From positions 40,147,001-40,211,000 of the forward strand of contig NC_084921.1 of assembly GCF_958298935.1 (NCBI RefSeq): DNA of 64,000 nucleotides, written 5' to 3'. Shown here in pieces: positions 12,040 through 23,316 of the stretch. Source of the DNA: Phragmites australis (Eukaryota > Streptophyta > Magnoliopsida > Poales > Poaceae). Both the position numbers and the translations under genes were made by a program. The notes beneath the pieces were generated by a model that was given only the letters and a program-made list of their open reading frames with translations, was not told the origin of the DNA and did not search any database. Numbering within the stretch: the first letter of the stretch is position 1; each line of letters opens with the position of its first letter.

Positions 12040-13330
12040 TACTAAGCCAGTGATCGAGGCTGGGACACAAGATTCAAACAATGAACACTACCTTCCTCGT
12101 TGTCCACCGATCAGGGCAAGGACAATGAGGAGGTTTGGAGCAGATGGTTCATGACATTTGTTGAAGGTGGTTGTCCAAGAACATAGTGGGACATGGAGAA
12201 TGATGTGCTAGATCAGTGGGGTAACTTTTATACGGAGAGTCTAATGTCTAATGGAGAACGATGGCCATGATTCATCCTAGGCACATGATGCGCTTCAGGT
12301 TAGGATGGACCAGATGTTTCTAGATAAGGGCTATTTGCAGGATGTAGTTAAGAGGTGGGATTTCTCTGAGAAACGGTAGTTTAAGGTGGTGATATTTGAT
12401 AGGATCGCATACGGCGTTAAGTGCAGAAATGTAGGGCACCCGTGGTGAGTGCATGGTTACACCAGCTTAGCACTGACAATATTTGGGTCGCTTCGAAGAT
12501 GGATAAGCACATGTACTTTATAGCAAACACTTGTTGTGCAAAAGAACATGACAACATCTTATGTGGCTAAGGTGATGTACCCTGATATCATGAAGAAGAG
12601 TGTTAGGTCCCCACTCGCTATTATGCATGCAACAGAGAACGGATTTGGATATGAAATCTCCTATGACAAGGCATGGAAAGCAAAACAAAAGACTTCGGAG
12701 AAGAGATTTAGGATGTACGAGGACTCGTACATAACCTCCCCTATTCTCGAGGTTTTGCAAGCAAGGAATCTGGGTACCTGGATTGCAATTGATCAATTCA
12801 TTTACGCATCAGGATCAAGAGTACTTTAGCGGGCTTTTTGGTAATTTGGTTTTATGATCGAGTCTTTCAAAAATTACATGCCAGTGTTGTGCGTCAATGG
12901 AACTTTCTTGATATACAAGTACAGAGGGTAAATCCTTACTACGAACGTGGTGGATGAAGATAATCAAGTAATCCCCATGAAATTTACCTTTGTTTAATCA
13001 CAAAACACGCAAAGTTGGTTTTGGTTCCTAAGAGAGTTGTTGTTCATGACAGGCCTAATGTTTGTGTCCTCCATACCTGACACGACCTCATTGCCCTCGC
13101 GGACCGAGTCAAATTGGATCCACCAAGAGTGGACCAGCCCAAGTTGGTCAGCAGTCTACTTTGTTTTGCACGACGTTGTCAAGATGTCATACGTTGTGCT
13201 TTGTGCCGCACAAGTTGCGATGTGGTTGAGCCATCTAGGAGATCTCCACTATCAAGTACTACACCAAGCACCTCATATAGGCAAGAGGGGACATCGTCCT
13301 AGGGGCCGCAACCTAGGCTAACTTTTGTGT
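12040..13330 (+). pseudogene. Mutator-like (MULE) transposase relic 1
   Basis: Fragments of a MuDR-type transposase are readable in several frames. Around 12290-12440 lies a zinc-finger DNA-binding region (KGYLQDVVKRWDFSEKR, then VKCRNVGHPW). At 12560-12700 is the conserved linker (SPLAIMHATENGFGYEISYD, KAWKAKQK). Around 12895-12990 is the start of the catalytic core (GTFLIYKYRG), followed near 13015-13080 by a frameshifted second-aspartate block (HDRPNVCVLH). Stops, frameshifts and lost segments make it inactive. The relic at 61650-63110 shares the same blocks, so both derive from one MULE family. Terminal inverted repeats were not found. Confidence 0.75.
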
Positions 13331-14034
13331 CGACACCAGGGTGAATGGGATCTGCACCAAGTATGTTATATCGTTTCAACAAAATTACTTACCTTATTTT
13401 CATGTTTACGACTCTTCAAATTAGCATTTGTAATGACATGGTAATAGTGGTGGTCGGGGACCTTCTCCTTTATCTGGGACATATGGATACAATCTGGATG
13501 CCTAGTTCGTGGAACTTCCCATCACTCAGAGCTTCTCTCAGATGCTTGAAGCCCCGCAGCTTAGGAGGATGCGACCACCTTGGAAGATGCGGCTCGCCCT
13601 AGACAACCACAAGACCACTTGACGTATTTGACAAATCAGATATGTTACTGAGGTAGAGGAGGGCCCAAGAAGCGGGCCAGAGGAAGTGGCAGTTGGCGTT
13701 CTTGTACTTAAACATATATTTGTATCACTACGGTTTAGGACTTATACTATGTACTATTATTATGTTATTTACATGCTACTCTCCTTCTTTGTATGTACAT
13801 TTCCGGCTTATTAATTTATGATTCACTTTCCATTTATAACTTTGTATTAGACCTCAACCCATCATGGGTTTCACACAACAATCGTAACTTTTTCGAGCAA
13901 ACAGCATATACAATGGCATGTACGGTACACATTCCTACTAACCAAAGACATATGTCGCCTCTAAACTTAACATGGCATAGAATGTAAAAGACCCAATTAC
14001 AACCGCTATTCTACTGAGTGCAACGTGGTTACTT
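13331..14034. other. Spacer inside or beside MULE relic 1
   Basis: The stretch links the transposase relic to the antisense zinc-finger relic. The plus strand has a short basic stretch near 13655-13690 that may be the transposase tail. No intact frame is supported. Confidence 0.35.
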
Positions 14035-14470
14035 TCCCTTCCTTGCAGCATTTGGTCTAGCTTCATGTGCCCGACGTGCCCTCTCACACTTTCTCTCCCT
14101 CTCCGCCTCATGGCCCTTGTCATCCTAGCAGGCTTTCTCCTCTCTCAGCTTTCTCTGCTCCTCCTGCATGTATTTGTGTTCAGCCTCCCTCCTCTCATCC
14201 GCTTTCATTTGATCAAATCGTATCCATGTCGCTCGATACTTGTTGCGTAGGAGGAACACATCTGCTTACGATTGTTCAATATCTATCCACTGTATGAACT
14301 CACAGAGAAGTGACGAGGACTACCGTTGGAGACAAGAATGGTCAGTGGTAAATGACAAATAGTTATAATGTAGTTTGGCCACAAATGTTTATTTGTAACC
14401 ATCAGGGATGGTGCCCCCGATGGATCTTACTCGTAGTTCGGACACATAAAGAACATCCTTCCAAAGGTGT
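14035..14470 (-). pseudogene. GRF-type zinc-finger protein relic antisense to MULE 1
   Basis: Read on the minus strand, a zinc-finger-like segment (GRMFFMCPNYE at about 14425-14460) is followed by CEFIQWIDIEQS (about 14275-14310). A charged coiled-coil stretch follows (MKADERREAEHKYMQEEQRK, about 14150-14215). This order, GRF-like finger then coiled coil, is common in small grass proteins lying next to MULE transposases. Stop codons follow CPNYE and IEQS and break up the coiled coil, so it is inactive. A related antisense segment lies at 63703-63960 beside MULE relic 2. The family assignment is from pattern recognition. Confidence 0.55.
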
Positions 14471-15110
14471 CTGAGAAGTCCTCGGACTTTTTTAACCTAC
14501 AAAAATCTCAACACAAACACATCGACACTTTCACCCTAGCAAGCATAGGAACAGAAAAATATTTCATTGGGATCAGATCAAAGGCCATTTTAGGGGGAGT
14601 AAGCATTTCAACGATTAGTTCAATTCTACAAGTGGTCTCCTGCACTACTATTTATACACAAAATCAGTGGTAGTTTATGGACTAAGTCTATGAAATATAA
14701 TTAGGAAAATAAATTGATTTTTCTATTTGGAGCGGTTATGTTATCTGAAAAAGCTACGTTTAAAAAGTCAATGTTTGAAAATGCTAATGTTTGAAAAGAA
14801 TATGCCTAAGAAGTTGACGTTTATGATAAATCAATAACTCAAACTACACCCAAACATAGGTTCCTCAGTGATATAGGAACTTCGATACCAGACCTAAGCC
14901 ATATATACCTATTTACTTGGAAGAAAAGCAGAAGGAAACAACGGTTTTTCCGAGATCTTACTGGTAAGGAATGCTAAAAAAAGTAGAGCTAAAAGATAAA
15001 AAATGAAAAATTTAAAAGTAGAGCCCTTTTTTTTTCGCTTAACGCGGAGCCCAAGCGAGGACACTTTGATCAGCATCCGACGCTTTTTCGAACAACTCAT
15101 GTTTCATGGG
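14471..15110. other. Intergenic stretch, no gene seen
   Basis: This is AT-rich sequence with a few short direct repeats (TGTTTGAAAA near 14775 and 14795). I see no coding or structural signal. Confidence 0.35.
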
Positions 15111-15264
15111 ATTGGTTCGTTACTGTTATACAACCAGAGAAGAGATACTCTAGCCAACAAAAAGTATTTTGTTTACAAAATCCTTCGATTGGTTCGTTAC
15201 TGTTATACAACCAGAGAAGAGATACTCTAGCCAACCAAAAGTAATTTGTTTACAAAATCTTTCG
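15111..15264. repeat. Tandem duplication, 2 x 77 bp
   Basis: The unit beginning ATTGGTTCGTTACTG at 15111 is repeated at 15188 and is almost identical across its length, including GAGAAGAGATACTCTAGCC. Two copies with so few differences point to a recent local duplication. Confidence 0.9.
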
Positions 15265-15990
15265 CGGTTCACACACGGGAGAATGGCCATTTCATTGCTT
15301 CCACTTTGACAACGGTGGTGCAAACTTCAGAACACTTGCACCATTTCTTTGCTTCCATGGGCAACACTGCAGAAATGATATATACTGTGCGCGGGGTAAT
15401 CCGATATCATCACCAACTCGACATAGGTCGTCGTCTTCGAGCCTTGGGCCGACGATGGGCAATAGTGAGGTGGTGTTGAGCGGAGGGAGCCGCGGAGGTG
15501 TCGAAGCATTTGTCAGGCAACAAAGGGTTATCGTGACAGTGATCGATGGTGAGAGATGCCGGTAGGATGTAAGTTTTGTATTTTATAGGTCATTGAATCG
15601 ATCTAAAAAATAAAAAATAAACTAAAGATTTACGTCATCTAATTAAGTTAAGAAAAAATAAACTAAATATTAAACTAGAACTACCCATTAGATACTCATT
15701 TACATCCTTAGCTGTCAGAGATGGAGTAGAACGGGGTGAGACCATCAAATATTGTTGGAGGGGAGGATCGAGGGAAAATGTCACGGATGAAAATGAATAC
15801 CGCACTTAAAGTTCTACACGACACACGTGGTATATATCCCCTCCCCGCACACCGCCATCTACACACGCCGAACACCAGCTCAGCTTTGAAATTAAAAAAC
15901 TGTTGCCATATTTCTGGTTGAAAACCTCAGCTACTACGGTTTTCGTCATGAGCCCACCCCTACTTGTAGGCTAGCCCACCAAATATGGGC
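15265..15990. other. Intergenic stretch, no gene seen
   Basis: This is mixed-composition sequence with short open frames on both strands. None carries a recognisable domain, signal peptide or splice pattern. Confidence 0.35.
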
Positions 15991-16670
15991 TCTACCCAAA
16001 CATCTAAGGCGAAAACGGATCGTATACAAATTGAATAGTTTATTTTTTATATTACTATATATATTTTAATAAGAATATAAATATGAATCTGAATATCCTC
16101 AAATACGAATGTGGATACGAATCAGATGATTCGAATACAAATTCGTATCTGAATACATACTAGATTCAATTGTATGTGAATATCCTATAATTTTAATGAT
16201 AAATTGTAAAATAATAAATTTATTTGATACAAGAATGATGACAATTCAACAAATGGAATTTTATTTTTAGTAGATTGATCATCTATCCTAAGACAAATAG
16301 TCACTTTTTAATACAATAATATGACTTTAGATTGTTTCATACCGTTGAATGAAAAATGAAAGGGTCAGATTTATCGCTACAGTATCTTTGATATAATACT
16401 AAATAATAAAATAATAGGTAGGATTAAAAAATTTAGTAAGAGAATAAGATAAAATAATAGAACTTTATGTCATGTATATTTATATTTCATAGAAATATTA
16501 CTATATATTCAAATAAGAATATTATCCATATCTATTTATAGGCAGATCCGGATATATCGATCCATATTCATATATGGAAAATAAATTCGAATATTCATAT
16601 TTGTATCCGTATATCAATCAAATATAATTCTTTTATCACATCTACATTTAAACAAATATAAATATCAAAT
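15991..16670. repeat. AT-rich transposon relic with GAATACGAAT-type repeats
   Basis: The stretch is strongly AT-rich. It repeats variants of GAATACGAAT, CGAATAC and ATATCC at its left (16070-16180) and right (16540-16620) sides, partly in inverted orientation. The pattern resembles the ends of small DNA transposons common near grass genes. No clear target duplication was found. It ends just upstream of the gene at 17012 and may border its promoter. Confidence 0.4.
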
Positions 16671-17011
16671 AATATGAATACACGGTATGCAGCTTCCACC
16701 CTGAACCGGCCCACGTCTGTTGTGACGGCAACCCAGCCGGTCAAACCCCCCACCACCCCAACCCCAACCCCAACCCACGGGCTATGCGGCTGCTCAGTGC
16801 TCACTCTTGTTCAATATCACAATGACAGGTGGGCCCCAGAGACCCGAGGCCACTGCGCGTGTGAGACCAACGAGGCGGGTCCACCACCACCACCACCATA
16901 CCAACCGGACCGGGCCAGACTCCTCCCTGCGCCTGCGGTGCCCGTCCCACCGTCCGCCCCTGCCCTGCTGCCGCCCGCTACTGCAGATAACACATCGCAA
17001 GGCGGACGCCG

Positions 17012-20000
17012 ATGGCCGCCGTGGCAAGCCCCGCCCTCCGGCTCCGACCCAGGGTCGCCTCGCCGTCCGCGTTCGCCTCCCATCGCTGCCGCTTCCGCTC
17101 ATTCGCTTACTCCTGTTCCAAGGCAATTCCAACTCCTCCTTATACAAGTAGAATTTTTTTTTCCTGTGATTATTGCTTATTTGGTGTAGTTTGTTTGGCT
17201 GGCAATTCGGTAGGGTTTAGTTACTTGATTAGTCGCACGCTCGTAGAATTACCCGTATGTACATATGCTCCAGCCGAAAGGAAGGACGACTCAAATCTCG
17301 CTCTTGGTGCGGTGGCCACGTGACAATGAGTTTGTCATGAAATTTTGGAGAGATAACATTCAGAATTTTCTTTACATGTCCACAGCCACAAGTGGCTAGT
17401 CTATACTCATATATGCTTCGGTAGTTCTGAACAGTATGAACGTGAAAAGACACTTAATTGTTTGATTTTTTGGTATTGAACAATGTACTGACACGGCTTG
17501 TATCTCAGTTTGCAAGGCCATTTCCAACTCAGAGAGTCAATGGAAGTAGGATGCAGGATTTAGGTACTCTTAAAGGTAATTTCTTTCCATGCTCCATCTG
17601 CTTTTCCAGAAGACCTTAAATTTAATTCGAGTAGCACTCTGTGCTTATATTTCACTACACGCTAACAGGCAAAGTTTTTAGCAGCACTGGCAACCATGAT
17701 GGACGGTTTCATATTAAGCAAATTATATCCTTTGCTGCTATGGACAAGCAGGAGCCAGTCGTTTCACCAATCTTGGAGACACCGGTTTTACAAGAGACAG
17801 AATGTGGTACTAAAGATGCCCCTGCATCTGACAGCTCCTCCTACTTCACTTACAGGGGTGGTGGAAAACCAGGATTCATCTCGTTTCAAGGCAGCAGCTA
17901 TCAAAAGACAATTGTGGAGAGTGTGCCACATCCTGGCAAGGAAGCATCTAGATTGGTTTGGTTTGTTGGTCCAACTATCCTTGTGTCGTTCTTGGTTCTT
18001 CCATCACTTTACTTGCGCAAAGTACTCTCAGCTGTGTTTGAGGATTCCCTGTTGACAGGTATAATTTCTTTGATAGTTCAAGATTTTGTACTTTATAGAT
18101 TATGGATGATCCAGGATTGCTATTAATTTCTCTCTCGAGTGTTTGTTAATTATAGACTTACAGTAGTGGATCTGTGCATCTCCTTGTCCATGTTGTAATA
18201 AATGATGAAAACAGTTATGCTGATTACCCTATCATATATCTGTCTCTGCTTGTAGCATTTATTCCTGCCAGAAGGCATATATAAGTAGTTATAGTTCAAA
18301 AAGATGTTGGTTCTGTATTGCTCCATATTTTGCTGCCCCCCAATACTACTCATAGAGTTACAATATGTAGTCTAAATGATCCATCTTGGCATCTCTCACA
18401 TTATTCATTTGTTAGAATTTTATGTGTCTTCTAAAATAGATCAGGGATATCTCCATCCACAGTCAGATGAATGCATTACCTGATGGACTTCTTGCTTGCA
18501 GATTTTCTTATACTATTCTTTACTGAGGCACTGTTTTACGGAGGTGTTGCAATTTTTGTATTGTTGATTGATAAAGTCTGGGGACCTTTGCAGCAAGTAG
18601 TACTGAAGAGTTACATTTGGTCAAAATCCAGATTTTTTCGTATTTCTTCAGTAACAACAATAGTTCTTAGCTTGGTAATACCTCTTCTGACCATGGGCAT
18701 GGTTTGGCCCTGGACTGGACCAGCAGCATCAGCAACTCTCTCCCCTTATTTGGTAGGACTTGTTGTACAGTTCGCATTTGAGCAGTATGCACGGCATAAA
18801 AAATCACCTTCTTGGCCAGTTATTCCTATTATCTTCAAGGTAATTTTTCTCTTAAATTTATCTTGGTATGATTGCATCCTGAAGTGAGTGTTTATTTACT
18901 TGTGCTTTCTAGTTATAGTGAAGTTTAGGTTGGTGGAAAGAATAGATCCTTTTATGTGATCTCTTTAGTCTATGATCTGATCGGTCACTTTGTGCGGGAA
19001 AATGTATGATCTGATGAGTCATACCTGATGTTTGAGATTTGGGAGTGGGTATCAGTATATCAGATAATCTTGGTGACAGTTGGAGCATTTGAAAGAATCT
19101 AAGAGTAGCAAACAGGTGAGGAAAATATGGAAATTAAGAAATATAATCCAGTAAACTAGTCTAGTAGATAGAGTTTTTGATGTTTTTATGTCTATAAATT
19201 AGAGGTCAAATAGTGGCCCGTTTTTCATCCTTTGGATTTGCTGGAGCCACAAGTCCAAAAAAATTGATATTTGTAGGAAACACATTATGATCAACCAATA
19301 TATTGTTTGTTGATGTAAAAGTTTCTGTTCTGATAGGGGGTCTAAGGACACCAAAGAGAACTTCTGAATGACATATCAGGATTCCTGGTGGTTGTCAGTA
19401 CTCTGTGGATTTGTGCTGTTAAGAACTTGTTTCCCTCATCTGAAGAGTAGGTGCATGCATGTTTTCAAGCATTGTTTAGTAATGAGCATGTTATTAGTGT
19501 GACTGTCTAAACGATGCTCTGTACTTGCCCCTCATGATTACCTGCAATTTGCTGCATGACTAAAACTGAGTCTTGTGTGCATACTTATGTGGAAACTAGG
19601 GTCAGGTTGTTTGCACTCATTATTTCTTGTTCATGTGAACCATTGCTGATGTCCCCTATTCTGCTCATGATCATTTCAACCAATCAAGCGATTGCATGTT
19701 CATGTTTTCTTATGGAAGGATAAGCACTGAAATCTTACATGATTTTCTTGCCTCTACTGAAATGCTTCAATTAGTTCTCTGCATGCGTATTTTTTCTTTC
19801 CTCCCCATCCTTCCAGGTATACAGGCTTCACCAACTGAACAGGGCAGCCCAGCTGGTAACAGCACTCACTTTTTCTGTTAGAGGAACAGAGACAACAAAT
19901 CAAACTTTGGCTATCATGAACTCCTTAGGAGCATTACTGACTGTTCTTCAGATTCTTGGCATTATTTGTGTATGGTCGCTCTCAAGCTTTGTGATGAGGT

Positions 20001-20032
20001 TCCTTCCATCTTCAGACATTCCAGGTCCCTGA
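17012..20032 (+). CDS. Plastid-targeted multi-spanning membrane protein, unknown function
   Basis: Five exons fit: exon 1 from the ATG at 17012, 17509-17575, 17669-18058, 18502-18839 and 19817-20032 (stop TGA). The last three junctions have GT-AG borders and keep phase (TTACTTGCGC through TTGACAG, then GATTTTC; ATCTTCAAG, then GTATACAGG). The exon 1 end is unsure: a GC donor at 17123 or GT donors at 17186 or 17210 keep frame. The protein is about 370-400 residues. It starts with an Ala/Ser/Arg-rich, acid-poor N-terminus typical of a chloroplast transit peptide, then has a soluble region of about 90 residues and at least four hydrophobic segments (VWFVGPTILVSFLVLP, FGG-type FTEALFYGGVAIFVLLI, TTIVLSLVIPLLTMGMVW, LLTVLQILGIICVW). 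I do not recognise a named family, and no catalytic motif is visible. All exons are open, so it is probably functional. Confidence 0.82.
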
Positions 20033-23000
20033 CTGCTAGCAGCTTTGTTAGAACTTTGAAACATGGGCATAGCCTCCCTACTGTAAATTGGTTTACGCGG
20101 AGCCTGTTGGCATGTTTGCAAAGGTTAGCAGTGCTTTAGGGCTTACATTCATGCACGCTTCGGCTGAGTAACTGCAGAGAAATTGTTCAACTGGTAGGAA
20201 TGATGATGGAATATAATAAACTGCAAATAAGAGAGCCGAGCTGTGCACACTATAAAACCTTGATGCATAACGTGTTTCCATGCTCTTCTTGTGGATCACA
20301 TTCTGAGTTTCACAAACCAGAGAATCAATTTTGTCCAAAGGTATGTGTAGATTTAGATTTAGTTTTATATAATGCTCCAGCAAACCCTTGCAAAACGCAT
20401 GTAAAAATAGAAAGAATAAGCCTATTCACAAACTGATGTCAATCCAGTATCAGTATGCCATTGTCATTTAGTCATTTCCTGTAGATGCTAATTATCAAAG
20501 AAGCTGAATCCAGATGATCAAACCTCTATCTGTCCTCTTTTTGTGTTGGCCATTTCTTCCCTTTTCCGTTCGACTACTGGTCATGTGAGCTACTAAGTTC
20601 AGTTTTGCAAAACTGAATTAGGTGCATCCTGAACCTACTTTTTTGTGATAATGTTGCTGCTTTTGGACAGTAAAATTTCTGTAGTTTATTCAGAACAAGG
20701 AAGTTCCTTGGAGAACATGCGGTTAAAACGGCATCTTCTGCGAATATGCTTTTCAGAGTTTGCTATCGTTATATTTATTCTAGGCTTCACGAATGAGATA
20801 CTCCGATGCAAGTAAATCAGGGTTTCCCTCGTGAGCTTACGAACTATTTCCTTCCCAGGATATGTCAACGCCTCCGCCTCAGACATCAACATTTCAGCCT
20901 ATATGAACAAACTGTGTTTGTTTTGGTTAATAACATTTTTGTGCTTGATGTTATCCTCTCACGAGAAACCGACGGACAAAAATAAAGAGGTAATTTACGG
21001 TTTCTTTTTCTTATGAAATCGATCATCTTCACTGGATCGTCCACATGTCAGTTGCTGCATGCAGCTTGTTCTTTTACCTTGACTGTAAGTAACAGTTTTT
21101 GCCTGTTAGGCGCATGTAGTAACTGGTAAGAAAATTATGTTTCAGCTCTGTTCATAGTAGTAGTAATAGTCATCCTTTCATCCTAGAAAACATTCAGCTC
21201 TAGGCTCTATAAAATGTCACATACTTGCAGATCCAGAAACATGTTGTCTCAATAAAACGGAGCACATCACAAATAAATCTTACGACCAGAAAACAGCTTC
21301 GAACGTTACAGAGCAAAAGAGGCTTGTGTTAGCAGAAACAGGGAAAGAGATGAAAACAAATAACAAGAGATGTGCGCTTGCCTCATCTAGAGGATTGGAG
21401 GCAGATGAAACTCCAAGCCTCCACGGTTGAGTGAAGCAAGCGCGTCGCCACTAATGTTTGACACACGTAGCCCATCCATATGTGCAAAAGGTGGCCGGGC
21501 TGCCCAAACGAGATTCGTCGCAGCCGGATTGGAAGTTTTTGCATCATCTTACAGACACCAGATTTCGCCAAAAATAACAGTCATGGGGAGAAGAAATGAA
21601 GCTTAAAACATCACAAGAAGAAAAAAGACTAGAAATGAAAAGAAGAGAGCTAACTCAGAGAAGCAACAGCAAGAAGCTCCAAACACACTGCCACATACAA
21701 AAGAAAAGGAGATCGATGTGAATCCTACTCCTTGCTACAACAAGAGCGTCACACTGAAGGAAAAAATATTGATGAAAAACTTTGAGCTTGCCCTTCCTTT
21801 TATAGGGAGGCTGCCCTCTTTGGGGGAAATGGTTTCGTTCAGGAATGGTCGCTAGGGTTTCGGGCGGGCAGCCCGGGCAGCGGGCAGTGCCCCAATTGGC
21901 ATTAAATTATGAATTTGTGCCGGCAACTTGCCTGGGAGGATGGTTATATTTTTTTGACATAAGTACCGGCAACTTGCTCCTTCTGGGCCTTTGTAGCCGC
22001 CTGGGCGTCGGTGACTCGATGCAGACGTGTAACTACGCAGGAAACCACGTACCGGTTCATGATTTCTAATAGCCAGGCCCAGGCACTACACTTTCTTTTT
22101 ACTGAAAATACTTGCGTACTAGCCATGTATCTGCTTTCTTACCGAGTTTCTGTGCCCAACTGAAAATTGCTCTCTCTATTTTTTTTTTCAGAAACGGGAC
22201 CCACACTCATCCATTTTGCAGAGAATTTGACTGTTTCGGAAACAGTCAAATTTCCTTGAGTAATTTTGTTTTACACCTGATAGCTGATGGTGCTAACAAC
22301 ACATTCTTGCTTTTTTTTCTTGAGAGGATAAATTCACATTCTAAGTTTCTAGTGGCATCCGCGACCACAAAATGTCAAAATTGGATCGTGTTCAGCATGG
22401 TATCTAGGCCTCTTAGGCGCATTTCAGAGATCCGTACTCAGTGGGCCATAAATTTTGGAAGGAAAGCCCAATATCTGAGCAGCAGTAGGCTTTAACGGCT
22501 CGGTCCAGGCAAGCACCAGCAGGGAGCTTTTTTATTTATATACTAGTTAAATATTCGTATATTGTAACAAAAATATAAATATTAAATATGGTAATATCAA
22601 GTATAAATTTAAGTATAGATATGTAGATGTTCTTTAGAAGTGACGCCGAACAAATACATCGGGAATGATACCGTAGTTTGATTTATATACGATCCAAAAA
22701 AAGAGGAGAGAATTATCCGTTAATTTTCCTTATAATTTCTTTATTTATTTTTATTAGTAAAACATATCTCATATCTGTGACTAGTATTGAGATGGTGAGG
22801 GTGGAGGACAAGAGTGGATGATAAAAATGGATAAATTATTAGAATTTTAGGTGTTTTATTATATGTGAGGAGAATAGAGAGAGATGTAACGCGGGAACCA
22901 ACTTATTTCTATATAGTAGAGATCTTTTTAAAATAGCAAAATTATGCATCTGTTTTCAAAATTAACAAAAGTAGGCATTTCTCGATCGCTAAACAGGCGA

Positions 23001-23270
23001 TAAATATGAATCGCACATTCATATGGCGATTTATTTAAAATTATAAAAAATACCGTGTTCCAATATTCTTAAACCTTCGAAACATCATCTGAATAGTCAT
23101 GAAAATTTATGATTACCTTTAAGGAAATCTTGAGGTGTTGTTATTTCGTAATGTAACATCTCCCGCGGAATCATCGATACATTTTGTCCATTGGCAATTT
23201 GGCAGACGCTGCATAGGAGCGCAAGCGATCCTCTCCTTGACGTCACCATGTACTACTCTACTTTAGATCT
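20033..23270. other. 3' flank and intergenic region, no gene seen
   Basis: The first 200-400 bp probably include the 3' UTR of the upstream gene (AATAAAC at about 20214). Beyond that I find only short open frames without domains. The stretch around 21380-21800 reads on the minus strand like a TATA-led transcript with pyrimidine-rich leader sequence, but no convincing protein. 22500-23200 is AT-rich repeat-like sequence. Confidence 0.4.
21796..21805 (-). promoter_or_regulatory. Canonical TATA box on the minus strand, orphan
   Basis: The minus strand reads CTATAAAAGG in a locally GC-rich context, followed about 30 bp downstream by CAGTGTGACG. A 62-residue frame begins about 230 bp further on (minus strand, 21571 to 21383), but it has no recognisable domain. 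It could be the promoter of a noncoding RNA or of a degraded gene. Confidence 0.3.
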
Positions 23271-23316
23271 TATTTGGCAGACTTGTAGCTTCCAACTACA
23301 TCTGCTCTGCCAAATA
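23271..23316. repeat. Small hairpin, 11-bp arms TATTTGGCAGA
   Basis: TATTTGGCAGA at 23271-23281 is perfectly inverted at 23306-23316. An inner TGTAG/CTACA pairing extends the stem. The arm sequence resembles ends of hAT-like grass elements, so it may be a remnant of transposon termini brought together. Confidence 0.5.

Noticed and set aside
16674..17189. Pro/His-rich frames upstream of and over exon 1 of the 17-kb gene
   Set aside because: Low-complexity CCACC repeats create them; the 17012 frame with a transit-like peptide continues in phase into the downstream exons.
21383..21571. Small protein gene downstream of the orphan TATA box
   Set aside because: 62 codons without a domain or signal peptide, and no sign of conservation visible from one sequence.
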